Source: Chitinophaga pinensis
GTDB taxonomy: Bacteria > Bacteroidota > Bacteroidia > Chitinophagales > Chitinophagaceae
DNA length: 6,471 bases
Assembly (NCBI GenBank): GCA_943324055.2
Contig: CALPKD020000079.1
Location: forward strand, 1-6,471
Direction of reading: 5' to 3'
The notes beneath the pieces were generated by a model. That model was not told where the DNA came from. It worked only from the letters and a program-made list of their open reading frames with translations, and did not search any database. The translations under genes and the position numbers were made by a program. Position 1 is the first letter of the stretch, and each line of letters begins with the position of its first letter. Positions 1 to 6,404 of the stretch are shown here, piece after piece.

Positions 1-1692
1 GGAAAAAATCACGCAAAATATTTTGATCAAAACAATTGGTTATTTTTTACCAAAGAGCGTTTTGACTTATTGTATCCTTCCTATGGAGATACCTACCCAA
101 TGTACAATGGAGCAATAGGAATGACCTATGAGCAAGGGGGTATTGGCGCAGGATTAGGTGTAATAAATGAAAGCAATGATACACTTACTTTAGTATCAAG
201 AGCGCAACACCATTTTGCAACAAGTTTATCTACCATCGAAATTAGTGCAGCAAATAAAGAAAATTTAGTAGCTGCTTTTAAAAAATATTTTGACAATAGT
301 CGACAAGGTGCAACTTCTACGTATAAAACATTTGTAATGACTGCAAAGGAACCACATGCTTTGGAAGCGCTGGCTAATTTATTAAAGAAGAATGATATTG
401 AAGTTGGAACGATTACCAATGCTGCTTCCTTTAAAGCTTTTGATTATGCAACTAAAAAGGAAGACGATTTCGTGAATGAAGGATTTACTTTAGCGGTTAG
501 TACTGCTCAAGCACATGGTATCATGGCACGTGTTTTGTTAGAGCCAATTACTCAGATCAATGATTCAAATACCTATGATATTACAGCATGGTCATTGCCT
601 TATGTATTTGGAGTGCATGGATTTGCTAGCAAGGAAAAAATTAGTGCACAACCAGGTTACAGCGTTCCTGCCGTAAGTATTTCAAATTCACAATATGGAT
701 ATATTATCCCTTACAATTCATTTAAGTCTGCGAAAGTATTAGCTGCTTTGTTGCAAAAAAATATCAAAGTAAGATATGCCGAAAAACCATTTACAAGTAA
801 TGGGGTGTCCTTTGAGCCTGGCGCATTGATTGTTTTAAAAACAAGTAACCAAGACAATTGGGCTGCAGATACAAAGTCGATTTGTGAAGCTGCACAAATT
901 CAAGCGACTGCGGTGAGTACAGGATGGGCAGAAAAAGGAGCAGATTTTGGATCACCAGATATTCGCGTCATAAATCATGCGCCAAAAGTGGCCATGTTTA
1001 CAGGAGACAATGTGGGTGCATTGGCAGCCGGAGAGGTTTGGAATTATTTTGACAATCAATTGAATTATCCAATTACACAATTGAACTATTCAAACTTGAA
1101 CAGAATTGACTTAAATAATTACGATGTAATTATTGCTCCTGATGGAAGTTATAAAGATTTAATTGGGAAATCAGTTACAGATAAGTTGCAAGCTTTTGTA
1201 AAAAAAGGTGGGGTACTCATTGCGCTAGAATCTGCAGCACAACAATTGTCTACTAATACAGATTGGGGCTTTAAATTAAAAGAAGCGCCAAAACAAGATA
1301 AAGTAGAAGTGAATGAAGTGAGTAAGTATGGCAATTCGGTTAAAGATGCTTTACAAAGCTCAATCCCAGGATCTATTTATAAAGTATACATGGACGCAAC
1401 ACATCCTTTAGGTTTTGGTACAAATGGGGTTTACTATACAAATAAGCAAGACGTTGCAATCTATGAGCCTTCAAAAGAAGTATGGAATGTGGGAGTCATT
1501 AAAAAAGACAGTTATGTTGCTGGCTTTGTAGGTTATAAGGCGAAGGTTGCATTACAAGAAGGCGTTTTAATGGGTGTGAAAAATGTTGGGATGGGTAAAT
1601 TAATTTACTTAGCAGATGATGTAGTGTACCGAAATTTCTGGGAAGGGGGTAAATTAATATTAGCCAATGCTGTTTTTTTAAATGGCAAATAA
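1..1692 (+). CDS. M14 family zinc carboxypeptidase with C-terminal GATase-like domain (5' partial)
   Basis: The frame is open from base 1 to the TAA at 1690-1692, giving 563 visible residues; the true start is upstream of the window. A TTG at position 70 is only an internal Leu codon, because reading frame and similarity continue upstream of it. The visible residues 25-50 carry the end of a peptidase M14 catalytic domain: after YPSYGDTYP comes GAIGMTYEQGG, whose Glu44 (bases 130-132) fits the general-base Glu of M14 carboxypeptidases. The zinc ligands (HxxE and the later His) must lie in the missing part. Residues about 326-540 resemble a class I glutamine amidotransferase-like fold (KVAMF strand, DVIIAPDGS, FVKKGGVLIALESAAQQL, and a closing GKLIYLADDVVYRNF). 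The expected elbow holds Glu-Ser rather than Cys, so this domain is probably non-catalytic. Family members usually exceed 800 residues and are exported; the signal peptide is not visible here. Likely role: envelope or extracellular peptide hydrolysis. Family call firm, substrate unknown. Confidence 0.88.
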   Translation, partial: GKNHAKYFDQNNWLFFTKERFDLLYPSYGDTYPMYNGAIGMTYEQGGIGAGLGVINESNDTLTLVSRAQHHFATSLSTIEISAANKENLVAAFKKYFDNSRQGATSTYKTFVMTAKEPHALEALANLLKKNDIEVGTITNAASFKAFDYATKKEDDFVNEGFTLAVSTAQAHGIMARVLLEPITQINDSNTYDITAWSLPYVFGVHGFASKEKISAQPGYSVPAVSISNSQYGYIIPYNSFKSAKVLAALLQKNIKVRYAEKPFTSNGVSFEPGALIVLKTSNQDNWAADTKSICEAAQIQATAVSTGWAEKGADFGSPDIRVINHAPKVAMFTGDNVGALAAGEVWNYFDNQLNYPITQLNYSNLNRIDLNNYDVIIAPDGSYKDLIGKSVTDKLQAFVKKGGVLIALESAAQQLSTNTDWGFKLKEAPKQDKVEVNEVSKYGNSVKDALQSSIPGSIYKVYMDATHPLGFGTNGVYYTNKQDVAIYEPSKEVWNVGVIKKDSYVAGFVGYKAKVALQEGVLMGVKNVGMGKLIYLADDVVYRNFWEGGKLILANAVFLNGK

Positions 1693-1696
1693 ATAT

Positions 1697-1756
1697 AAGT
1701 AAATACGATTGATTTTGAAAATTGGGTACAAGTATTTATACATATCTTATTTACTT
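1697..1756. repeat. AT-rich inverted repeat after the M14 peptidase gene
   Basis: AAGTAAATA at 1697-1705 is the exact reverse complement of TATTTACTT at 1748-1756, with 42 bases between. A small palindrome, GTATTTATAC, lies in the spacer at 1732-1741. The arms begin 5 bases after the peptidase stop and end 29 bases before the small membrane protein start. It could be a weak 3'-end structure or an operator, but there is no T tract and the region is AT-rich enough for a chance match of this size. Confidence 0.25.
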
Positions 1757-1785
1757 GCCAAACATTCATTGACAAAGTAATTCCC

Positions 1786-1929
1786 ATGAGAAGAAACATG
1801 AGCATTTTGACGCTTTTAGTGATCGGACTTGTATTAGGTTGGATGATTAAGAATGTGAAAATAGGGTTGATCCTTGGCTTAATTATTGGACTCCTCATTA
1901 GTGGGATTGGTACAAAGAGTAAAAAATAA
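1786..1929 (+). CDS. Small two-helix membrane protein, 47 aa, function unknown
   Basis: ATG at 1786 opens a 47-codon frame ending in TAA at 1927-1929. The protein starts MRRNMSILTLLVIG and has two hydrophobic, Gly-spaced stretches, about residues 6-21 (LTLLVIGLVLGWMI) and 26-42 (IGLILGLIIGLLISGIG). They are separated by a short KNVK turn, and the tail TKSKK is basic. This reads as a helical hairpin in the inner membrane, with basic N- and C-termini probably cytoplasmic. Composition is unlike random intergenic sequence, and there is no other ATG upstream in frame before the peptidase stop; Met5 at 1798 is a possible alternative start. No Shine-Dalgarno motif is visible. It lies 93 bases after the peptidase gene on the same strand, so cotranscription is possible. 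No family is recognised. The opposite-strand frame over this region is considered a shadow because its sequence is not protein-like. Confidence 0.7.
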   Translation: MRRNMSILTLLVIGLVLGWMIKNVKIGLILGLIIGLLISGIGTKSKK

Positions 1930-1957
1930 CTCCTCTGGGTTCACGCAAGCGTATTAT

Positions 1958-3334
1958 CTATTTTCCTTCATGATTAGCATCAGTGGAGTCTTCCATTTCT
2001 GGTTGACCAATCCATTTCATTTTTTTTGCAATGAAATAAGTAATTAGCCCTAAGCCAATTACTAACAGTCCACTTAACATCATTTTTTTACCTGTCGAAA
2101 AAAAGATGCCTATCCATATTGCGATTGCTAAAAACAAAGGAAGGGGGTACAATGGCATTTTCCAAGGAAAATAAGCCTTACCCTTGCGTTTAAACAATAG
2201 TAGTAGTCCAAATGCTTGTCCAATAAATTGGATTAAAATACGCATTGCTAAAATTCCGTCAATCACTTCCTTTAATCTAAATAGCAAACTAAATACAAAC
2301 GCGATGCCTCCTAGTACTAATAAAGAGCGGTGTGGGAAATGTAATTTTGGATGTAATTCCTTAAAAAATGGAAAGAACGATCGGTCCTGAGCAGCAGCAT
2401 AAGGGATTCTGCTATATCCCAATGTTGCCGAAAATAAAGAGGCAAATGCTACCATTAATATAAGCACTGTTACTATGGCCCCAGCAGTTTGTCCAAATAA
2501 GACTTTGATATAATCACTCACTACAAACTTACTAGTTACAATCGTTTGAAAGGGCAACACACTTGCAACACTAATATTCATTGCTAAATAAAGGAGGGCG
2601 ATCCCTGTGATAGAAATAAACATGCTCCTTGGTATGTTCTTGCTAGGGTTTTTAATCTCTCCTCCTAAATGACAAACATTATAATACCCTAAATAACTAT
2701 AAACTGTTTTTACACTTGCAAAACCCAATGCAGCAACAAAACCATGTTCCATTTTAAACCCATCATTGATGTGCTTGATGGGCTCCAAAAAATTACCATG
2801 GGCAACACCGCCAATAATAATCCAAAGCATGGTGCCTAAAACACCCACCCATAAAAACACCGATATTTTTCCAATCGATTCTATTTTTCTATAAAGCAAT
2901 GCAATTACTAAAATAACAACGGTTCCACTCACTGCTTTTTCTTGTAAAAAACTTAAGTGAAAAAAATAATTAGCATATTGTGAGAATCCGATAGCTGCAG
3001 ATGCAATCACTAATGGGGCCTGAATCATGGTTTGCCAAACGAACAAAAAACTCATGAGCGATCCCCATTTTTCCCCATAGCCTTCCTTTAAAAAGTGGAA
3101 ACTTCCGCCTGCTCTTGGAAGTGCTGCGCCTAATTGGCTCCAAACCATTGCATCTAAATAGGAAAGAACTGCTCCTGCAATCCAAGCATGTAAAAAATAA
3201 GGGCCTGCTATAATCTGAGCTACTACACTTAGTACAACAAAGGGGCCGATACCCACCATGTCAATCATGTTGATGGCAGTTGCGTGTAAAAGACTTAATT
3301 TGCGATCTAGATGGGGCTGGATTTGCGTACTCAT
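1958..3334 (-). CDS. APC superfamily amino acid permease
   Basis: This encodes a 458-residue inner-membrane secondary transporter of the amino acid-polyamine-organocation superfamily, likely importing or exchanging an amino acid; the substrate cannot be read from sequence. About 12 hydrophobic helices are visible, at roughly residues 17-43, 48-72, 92-118, 134-148, 157-178, 199-222, 237-260, 283-306, 336-353, 357-380, 396-412 and 416-436. Family signatures are the unwound TM1 segment VGIGPF (27-32), LPRAGGSFHFLKEGYG (72-87), GGEIKNPSKNIPRS (224-237), and YSRIPYAAAQDRSFFP (307-322) before a hydrophilic loop. The tail is short, polar and acidic. The start is ATG at 3334 (MSTQIQPHLDRKLSLL). The frame stays open another 48 codons upstream to an ATG at 3478, but that extension is Cys-rich, lies antisense to the GH13 gene and precedes the conserved N-terminus, so it is rejected. 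The stop TAG (1960-1958) faces the small membrane gene, 28 bases away. Confidence 0.92.
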   Translation of the reverse strand: MSTQIQPHLDRKLSLLHATAINMIDMVGIGPFVVLSVVAQIIAGPYFLHAWIAGAVLSYLDAMVWSQLGAALPRAGGSFHFLKEGYGEKWGSLMSFLFVWQTMIQAPLVIASAAIGFSQYANYFFHLSFLQEKAVSGTVVILVIALLYRKIESIGKISVFLWVGVLGTMLWIIIGGVAHGNFLEPIKHINDGFKMEHGFVAALGFASVKTVYSYLGYYNVCHLGGEIKNPSKNIPRSMFISITGIALLYLAMNISVASVLPFQTIVTSKFVVSDYIKVLFGQTAGAIVTVLILMVAFASLFSATLGYSRIPYAAAQDRSFFPFFKELHPKLHFPHRSLLVLGGIAFVFSLLFRLKEVIDGILAMRILIQFIGQAFGLLLLFKRKGKAYFPWKMPLYPLPLFLAIAIWIGIFFSTGKKMMLSGLLVIGLGLITYFIAKKMKWIGQPEMEDSTDANHEGK

Positions 3335-3370
3335 TATCGGTTGCAAGATAATACAAAATTGTAAAAAAAA
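3335..3370. promoter_or_regulatory. 36-base divergent intergenic region (permease / GH13)
   Basis: Only 36 bases separate the divergent start codons, so at least one promoter must extend into the opposite gene. The GH13 side ends in an unbroken A tract (3363-3370) directly before its ATG, the sort of unstructured A-rich leader used in place of a Shine-Dalgarno in Bacteroidota. No clean Bacteroidota -7 box (TAnnTTTG) is present. The nearest permease-side match is TTTG, 17 bases, then TAATTTG, read on the minus strand at 3405-3378 inside the GH13 gene; it is one base short of consensus. The location is supported by the gene arrangement, the exact elements are not. Confidence 0.4.
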
Positions 3371-4630
3371 ATGGCTGCAAATTATCAGACAGTTGAATGG
3401 GCAAAGGATGACACAATTTACGAAGTCAATATTAGGCAATACACGCCCGAGGGTACATTTAATGCATTTCAAAAACATATTCCTCGATTAAAAGATATGG
3501 GGATTGATATACTTTGGTTAATGCCAATCACACCCATCAGCGAAAAGGTAAAAAAAGGGAATTTAGGAAGCTATTACGCTTGCAGCAGTTATACAAAAAT
3601 CAATCCTGAGTTTGGGGACGAAGCAGACTTTTTAAGTTTAGTAAACGAGGCGCATAAAAATGGGATGAAGGTAATTATTGATTGGGTTGCAAATCATACT
3701 GGTAGGCAACATGAATGGATGATCAATCATCCAGAATGGTTTACGCAAGATGCCGCAGGTAATTTTACAGAACGGAACGGGTGGGAGGATGTAGTGGATT
3801 TAAATTATACGAACGATGCAATGCGAGCTTCATTAATTGGCGCCATGCAATATTGGATTAATCAATTCAACATTGATGGTTTCCGATGTGATATGGCTCA
3901 CTTGGTCCCATTAGATTTTTGGAAACAAGCGAGGACTGCTTGTGAAACAATTCGCCCGTTGTTTTGGCTAGCCGAATGCGAGGAAGTGACCTACCATCAA
4001 GTGTTTGATGTTTCATATGCTTGGGATTGGATGCATATGTCCGAGAAAGTGGCACGCCAACAGGCTACCTTAAATGATTTGTATAATGTGTTGCATAAGT
4101 ATGCTCAATATCCTACCGGTACTGCTAAATTATTTTTCACTTCCAACCATGATGAAAATAGTTGGAATGGAACTGAATATGAGAAATATGGGGTAGCCGC
4201 AAAACCTTGGGCTGTTTTTACACATACCTGGAAAGGGATGCCTTTGATTTATAGTGGTCAAGAAATCCCCAATCGGAAAAGATTACTTTTTTTTGATAGG
4301 GATACGATACAATGGAATACTCATCCGGCGCTACATGATTTTTATAAAACTTTAATTCAATTAAGAAAGCAATATTCGGCGGTTGTAAATGGGGATACAT
4401 TTAACCTGCCCACGAATGCAAATGGGGCTATGGCGTATTTAAGATATGATCAAAAGGACACCCTATTAATAGGTTTGAATTTAACAGACCATATCCAAAA
4501 GATAAACTTAACTCATGATAAGCTAAACGGTTCCTTTAAGAATATTTTTTCAGGAATGTCCTTTACTTTTCAAAATGACATTTCATTTGAATTGATGCCG
4601 GGGGATTATTTTGTGTATGTGAAATCCTAA
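3371..4630 (+). CDS. GH13 alpha-amylase family glycoside hydrolase, cytoplasmic
   Basis: The 419-residue product is a retaining alpha-glucan-active enzyme of family GH13. A (beta/alpha)8 barrel starts at about residue 10 (DTIYEVNIRQYTPEGTF), and all four conserved regions are present: I, DWVANH (104-109); II, GFRCD with nucleophile Asp174; III, WLAECEE with acid/base Glu202; IV, FTSNHD with transition-state Asp261. GQE at 296-298 and a beta-sandwich domain C (about 345-419) ending in GDYFVYVKS complete the fold. The protein is compact for GH13. There is no signal peptide or lipobox, so it should act in the cytoplasm on maltodextrins or storage glucan rather than on external starch; exact specificity (amylase, glucosidase or other) is open. 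The start is firm: ATG 3371 is the first start codon after an in-frame TAA at 3362. The gene is divergent from the permease and its TAA overlaps the convergent polX stop. No SusC/SusD-type or other glucan genes are alongside. Confidence 0.93.
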   Translation: MAANYQTVEWAKDDTIYEVNIRQYTPEGTFNAFQKHIPRLKDMGIDILWLMPITPISEKVKKGNLGSYYACSSYTKINPEFGDEADFLSLVNEAHKNGMKVIIDWVANHTGRQHEWMINHPEWFTQDAAGNFTERNGWEDVVDLNYTNDAMRASLIGAMQYWINQFNIDGFRCDMAHLVPLDFWKQARTACETIRPLFWLAECEEVTYHQVFDVSYAWDWMHMSEKVARQQATLNDLYNVLHKYAQYPTGTAKLFFTSNHDENSWNGTEYEKYGVAAKPWAVFTHTWKGMPLIYSGQEIPNRKRLLFFDRDTIQWNTHPALHDFYKTLIQLRKQYSAVVNGDTFNLPTNANGAMAYLRYDQKDTLLIGLNLTDHIQKINLTHDKLNGSFKNIFSGMSFTFQNDISFELMPGDYFVYVKS

Positions 4631-6297
4631 TTTCTTTTGGCTTGTTGGTATTCAATAAATTCCATCATTTCGTGCAAACTAAAGCTGCTAAGGTTTTGCG
4701 CCGCGGACAATCCCGCTTTTTGTGCAACTAGTACACCATATTTACAATCCTCAAATCCTTCAATGGCATGTGCATCGGGATCAATTGAGATAAGAACATC
4801 GTTTTCAAGCGCAGTTTGGATAAATCTCCAATCAATATCTAAACGTCGAGGGTGTGCATTTAATTCAATCACCACATTGTTTTCAACACATGCGTCAACA
4901 ATGGCTTGATGATTTATAGGGTAACCTTTTCTGCTTAACAGTAAGCGTCCGGTAGGGTGCCCCAAAATACTAGTGTAGGGGTTACTAATTGCATTTAGTA
5001 ATCGCATCATTGCTTTTTCCTCCGACATTTTTAAATTTGAATGTATGGACGCAATCACGATATCAAAATTCGCCAATATTTCATCCGAGTAATCTAAGCT
5101 ACCGTCATTTAAAATATCGGATTCAATGCTTTTAAATATCACGAAGGGTGCCAGTTTTTTATTCAGTATATCTATTTCTTTATGCTGTGCGATGATACGA
5201 TCCACTTGTAAACCATTCGCATAAAATGCCGATTTGGAGTGATCGCTGATCATTAAATATTCATAACCTGCATTTTTAGCAGCTATTGCCATCTGTTCAA
5301 TACTATGAATTCCGTCACTCCAAGTGCTATGAGAGTGAATAATCCCTTTGATATCAGACACTTGTATGGTCGCTGGCAATAATTTTGCCTTTGCTATTTC
5401 TATAATAGAGGCAAGTTCACGCTGTGGTGCTGGTATAAAATGTACCCTAACTTGTTCAAAAATAGCTAGCTCATTAGGGAATGAAAGGACGCTAAAATCG
5501 GGTAGGGAGGTCCATTTTTCTAAAAATTCAGGGGAGCAGGACAATGTAAAGTCAGCCCAAAAATAATTTTCAGGGGCAACCAAGTGCCATCTGATTTCAA
5601 AATTATCTTCTCCTTTGCAACTTATGTAGTTGTCTTTATTTTCAAGTTTGAATAATTTTGTTTGCAACCAATTAGTTAAATCTGTAGCCGAAATGGTGGC
5701 AACCACATCTAAAAAATCTAAACTTTCTAGTTGTCTTTTAAATGCGCCGGAGATAGTATGAATCGAATTTGGGAATTCAATCGCCAAGGATTTTTGTAAA
5801 CTTTCTACCAACGATTCTACTTCCTGATATAAATAACTTCCTTGGTGTTGTAAATAAAAAGTGAGTGCTTCTTGAATATTTTGTTGCGACTTAGCGCCGA
5901 ATCCTTTGTAATTAATGAGTCTATTTTCTTCGCAAGCGTATAATAATTCACCAACACTTTCTATTTCCAATTCCTTCCAAATAGTAATAATTTTTTTAGG
6001 GCCTAATCCCTTAATTTTTATCATTTCCAAAATGCCAGCAGGGGTCTTTTGAATGTATTCGTCTAGCAAGGATAGCTTTTTAGTTTGTATGATTTCTAAA
6101 ATCTTTTTCCCGATAGCTTCGCCAATGCCTCTAATGGCAAATAGTTGGCTAGACTCCATGTCAGATACGGGTTCTGTAAGTTTGTCTAATGTGTATGCGG
6201 CATTGGTATAGGACTTTATCTTGAATGGATTTTCTTCGTGGATGTCCATTAATTTCCCCAAAAGGGTAAAGTATTCTGCGATCTCGTAATTGTGCAT
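4627..6297 (-). CDS. polX: PolX-family protein: degenerate polymerase domain plus intact PHP nuclease domain
   Basis: The 556-residue product has the layout of bacterial DNA polymerase X (B. subtilis PolX is about 570). An N-terminal 8-kDa-like helical domain (1-50) is followed by helix-hairpin-helix motifs at 53-70 (AIRGIGEAIGKKI), 93-107 (IKGLGPKKI) and 129-141 (YKGFGAKS), which bind DNA backbone. The palm motif expected as GSxRRGxExxxDxD reads GAFKRQLESLDFLD (184-197): the first metal-binding Asp is Phe195 and only Asp197 remains. The third Asp aligns with His238 (IRWH), and the usual TGS motif reads SCS. Polymerase activity is therefore unlikely. The C-terminal PHP domain (about 315-545) keeps its metal ligands: HSHSTWSDG (321-329), SDHS with Asp352/His353, Glu392, His419, His447 (LGHPTGR) and DAH (508-510). 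In characterised PolX enzymes this domain gives 3'-5' exonuclease and AP-endonuclease activity in base excision repair. ATG 6297 is the only sensible start. The stop TAG overlaps the GH13 stop. Confidence 0.92.
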   Translation of the reverse strand: MHNYEIAEYFTLLGKLMDIHEENPFKIKSYTNAAYTLDKLTEPVSDMESSQLFAIRGIGEAIGKKILEIIQTKKLSLLDEYIQKTPAGILEMIKIKGLGPKKIITIWKELEIESVGELLYACEENRLINYKGFGAKSQQNIQEALTFYLQHQGSYLYQEVESLVESLQKSLAIEFPNSIHTISGAFKRQLESLDFLDVVATISATDLTNWLQTKLFKLENKDNYISCKGEDNFEIRWHLVAPENYFWADFTLSCSPEFLEKWTSLPDFSVLSFPNELAIFEQVRVHFIPAPQRELASIIEIAKAKLLPATIQVSDIKGIIHSHSTWSDGIHSIEQMAIAAKNAGYEYLMISDHSKSAFYANGLQVDRIIAQHKEIDILNKKLAPFVIFKSIESDILNDGSLDYSDEILANFDIVIASIHSNLKMSEEKAMMRLLNAISNPYTSILGHPTGRLLLSRKGYPINHQAIVDACVENNVVIELNAHPRRLDIDWRFIQTALENDVLISIDPDAHAIEGFEDCKYGVLVAQKAGLSAAQNLSSFSLHEMMEFIEYQQAKRN

Positions 6298-6300
6298 ATG

Positions 6301-6332
6301 TAAATATAGAAACTCCCTAGTTCTGGGACAAA
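6301..6332 (-). promoter_or_regulatory. Candidate Bacteroidota-type promoter for polX
   Basis: On the minus strand, TTTG (6332-6329) and TATATTTA (6308-6301) are 20 bases apart. They resemble the -33 TTTG and -7 TAnnTTTG elements of the Bacteroidota primary sigma factor; the last base of the -7 box is A instead of G. The -33 element sits at the end of the terminator T tract of the upstream gene. Initiation would fall at or within a few bases of the polX ATG (6297), implying a very short or absent leader. This is a pattern match only, in AT-rich DNA. Confidence 0.35.
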
Positions 6333-6364
6333 AAAAAAGTCCCTCCCGAATAATCGGGAAGGAC
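6330..6364 (-). terminator. Rho-independent terminator of the histone H1-like gene
   Basis: Read on the minus strand, GTCCTTCCCGA (6364-6354), a 4-base loop TTAT, and TCGGGAGGGAC (6349-6339) form an 11-pair stem with a single U-G wobble. Nine T residues (6338-6330) follow immediately. The stem starts 41 bases after the stop codon of the Lys/Ala-rich gene and ends the transcript before polX, so the two same-strand genes are probably separate units. On the plus strand no equivalent T tract follows the hairpin, so it is unlikely to work in that direction. Confidence 0.9.
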
Positions 6365-6404
6365 CTGTAAATCTATTTCTTGCTGAAATATTACCTTGCG
6401 ATAA

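Noticed and set aside
70..72. TTG as the start of the M14 peptidase
   Set aside because: The frame is open to base 1 and the upstream residues (KNHAKYFDQNNWLFFTKERF) read as normal protein leading into the conserved YPSYGDTYP segment, so the gene is truncated by the window edge.
1605..1898. 97-codon minus-strand frame opposite the M14 end and the small membrane protein
   Set aside because: It overlaps both a recognised gene and the more protein-like small frame, and it has no recognisable domain.
1943..1952. ACGCAAGCGT palindrome between the convergent small gene and permease gene
   Set aside because: Four-base arms with a two-base centre cannot form a stable hairpin and no T tract follows on either strand, so it is not supported as a terminator.
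3324..3352. E. coli-style -35/-10 pair (TTGCGT, 17 bases, GATAAT) ahead of the GH13 gene
   Set aside because: The -35 match is poor, and Bacteroidota primary sigma factors recognise TTTG and TAnnTTTG elements instead, so this is likely a chance match in AT-rich DNA.
3335..3478. 48-codon upstream extension of the permease frame to an ATG at 3478
   Set aside because: It is antisense to the conserved start of the GH13 gene, is Cys-rich and unlike an APC N-terminus, and the ATG at 3334 gives the normal permease N-terminus.
3867..4055. Minus-strand frame inside the GH13 gene, and similar short frames inside the permease and polX genes
   Set aside because: They lie wholly within genes with intact catalytic or family motifs and show no protein-like character of their own.
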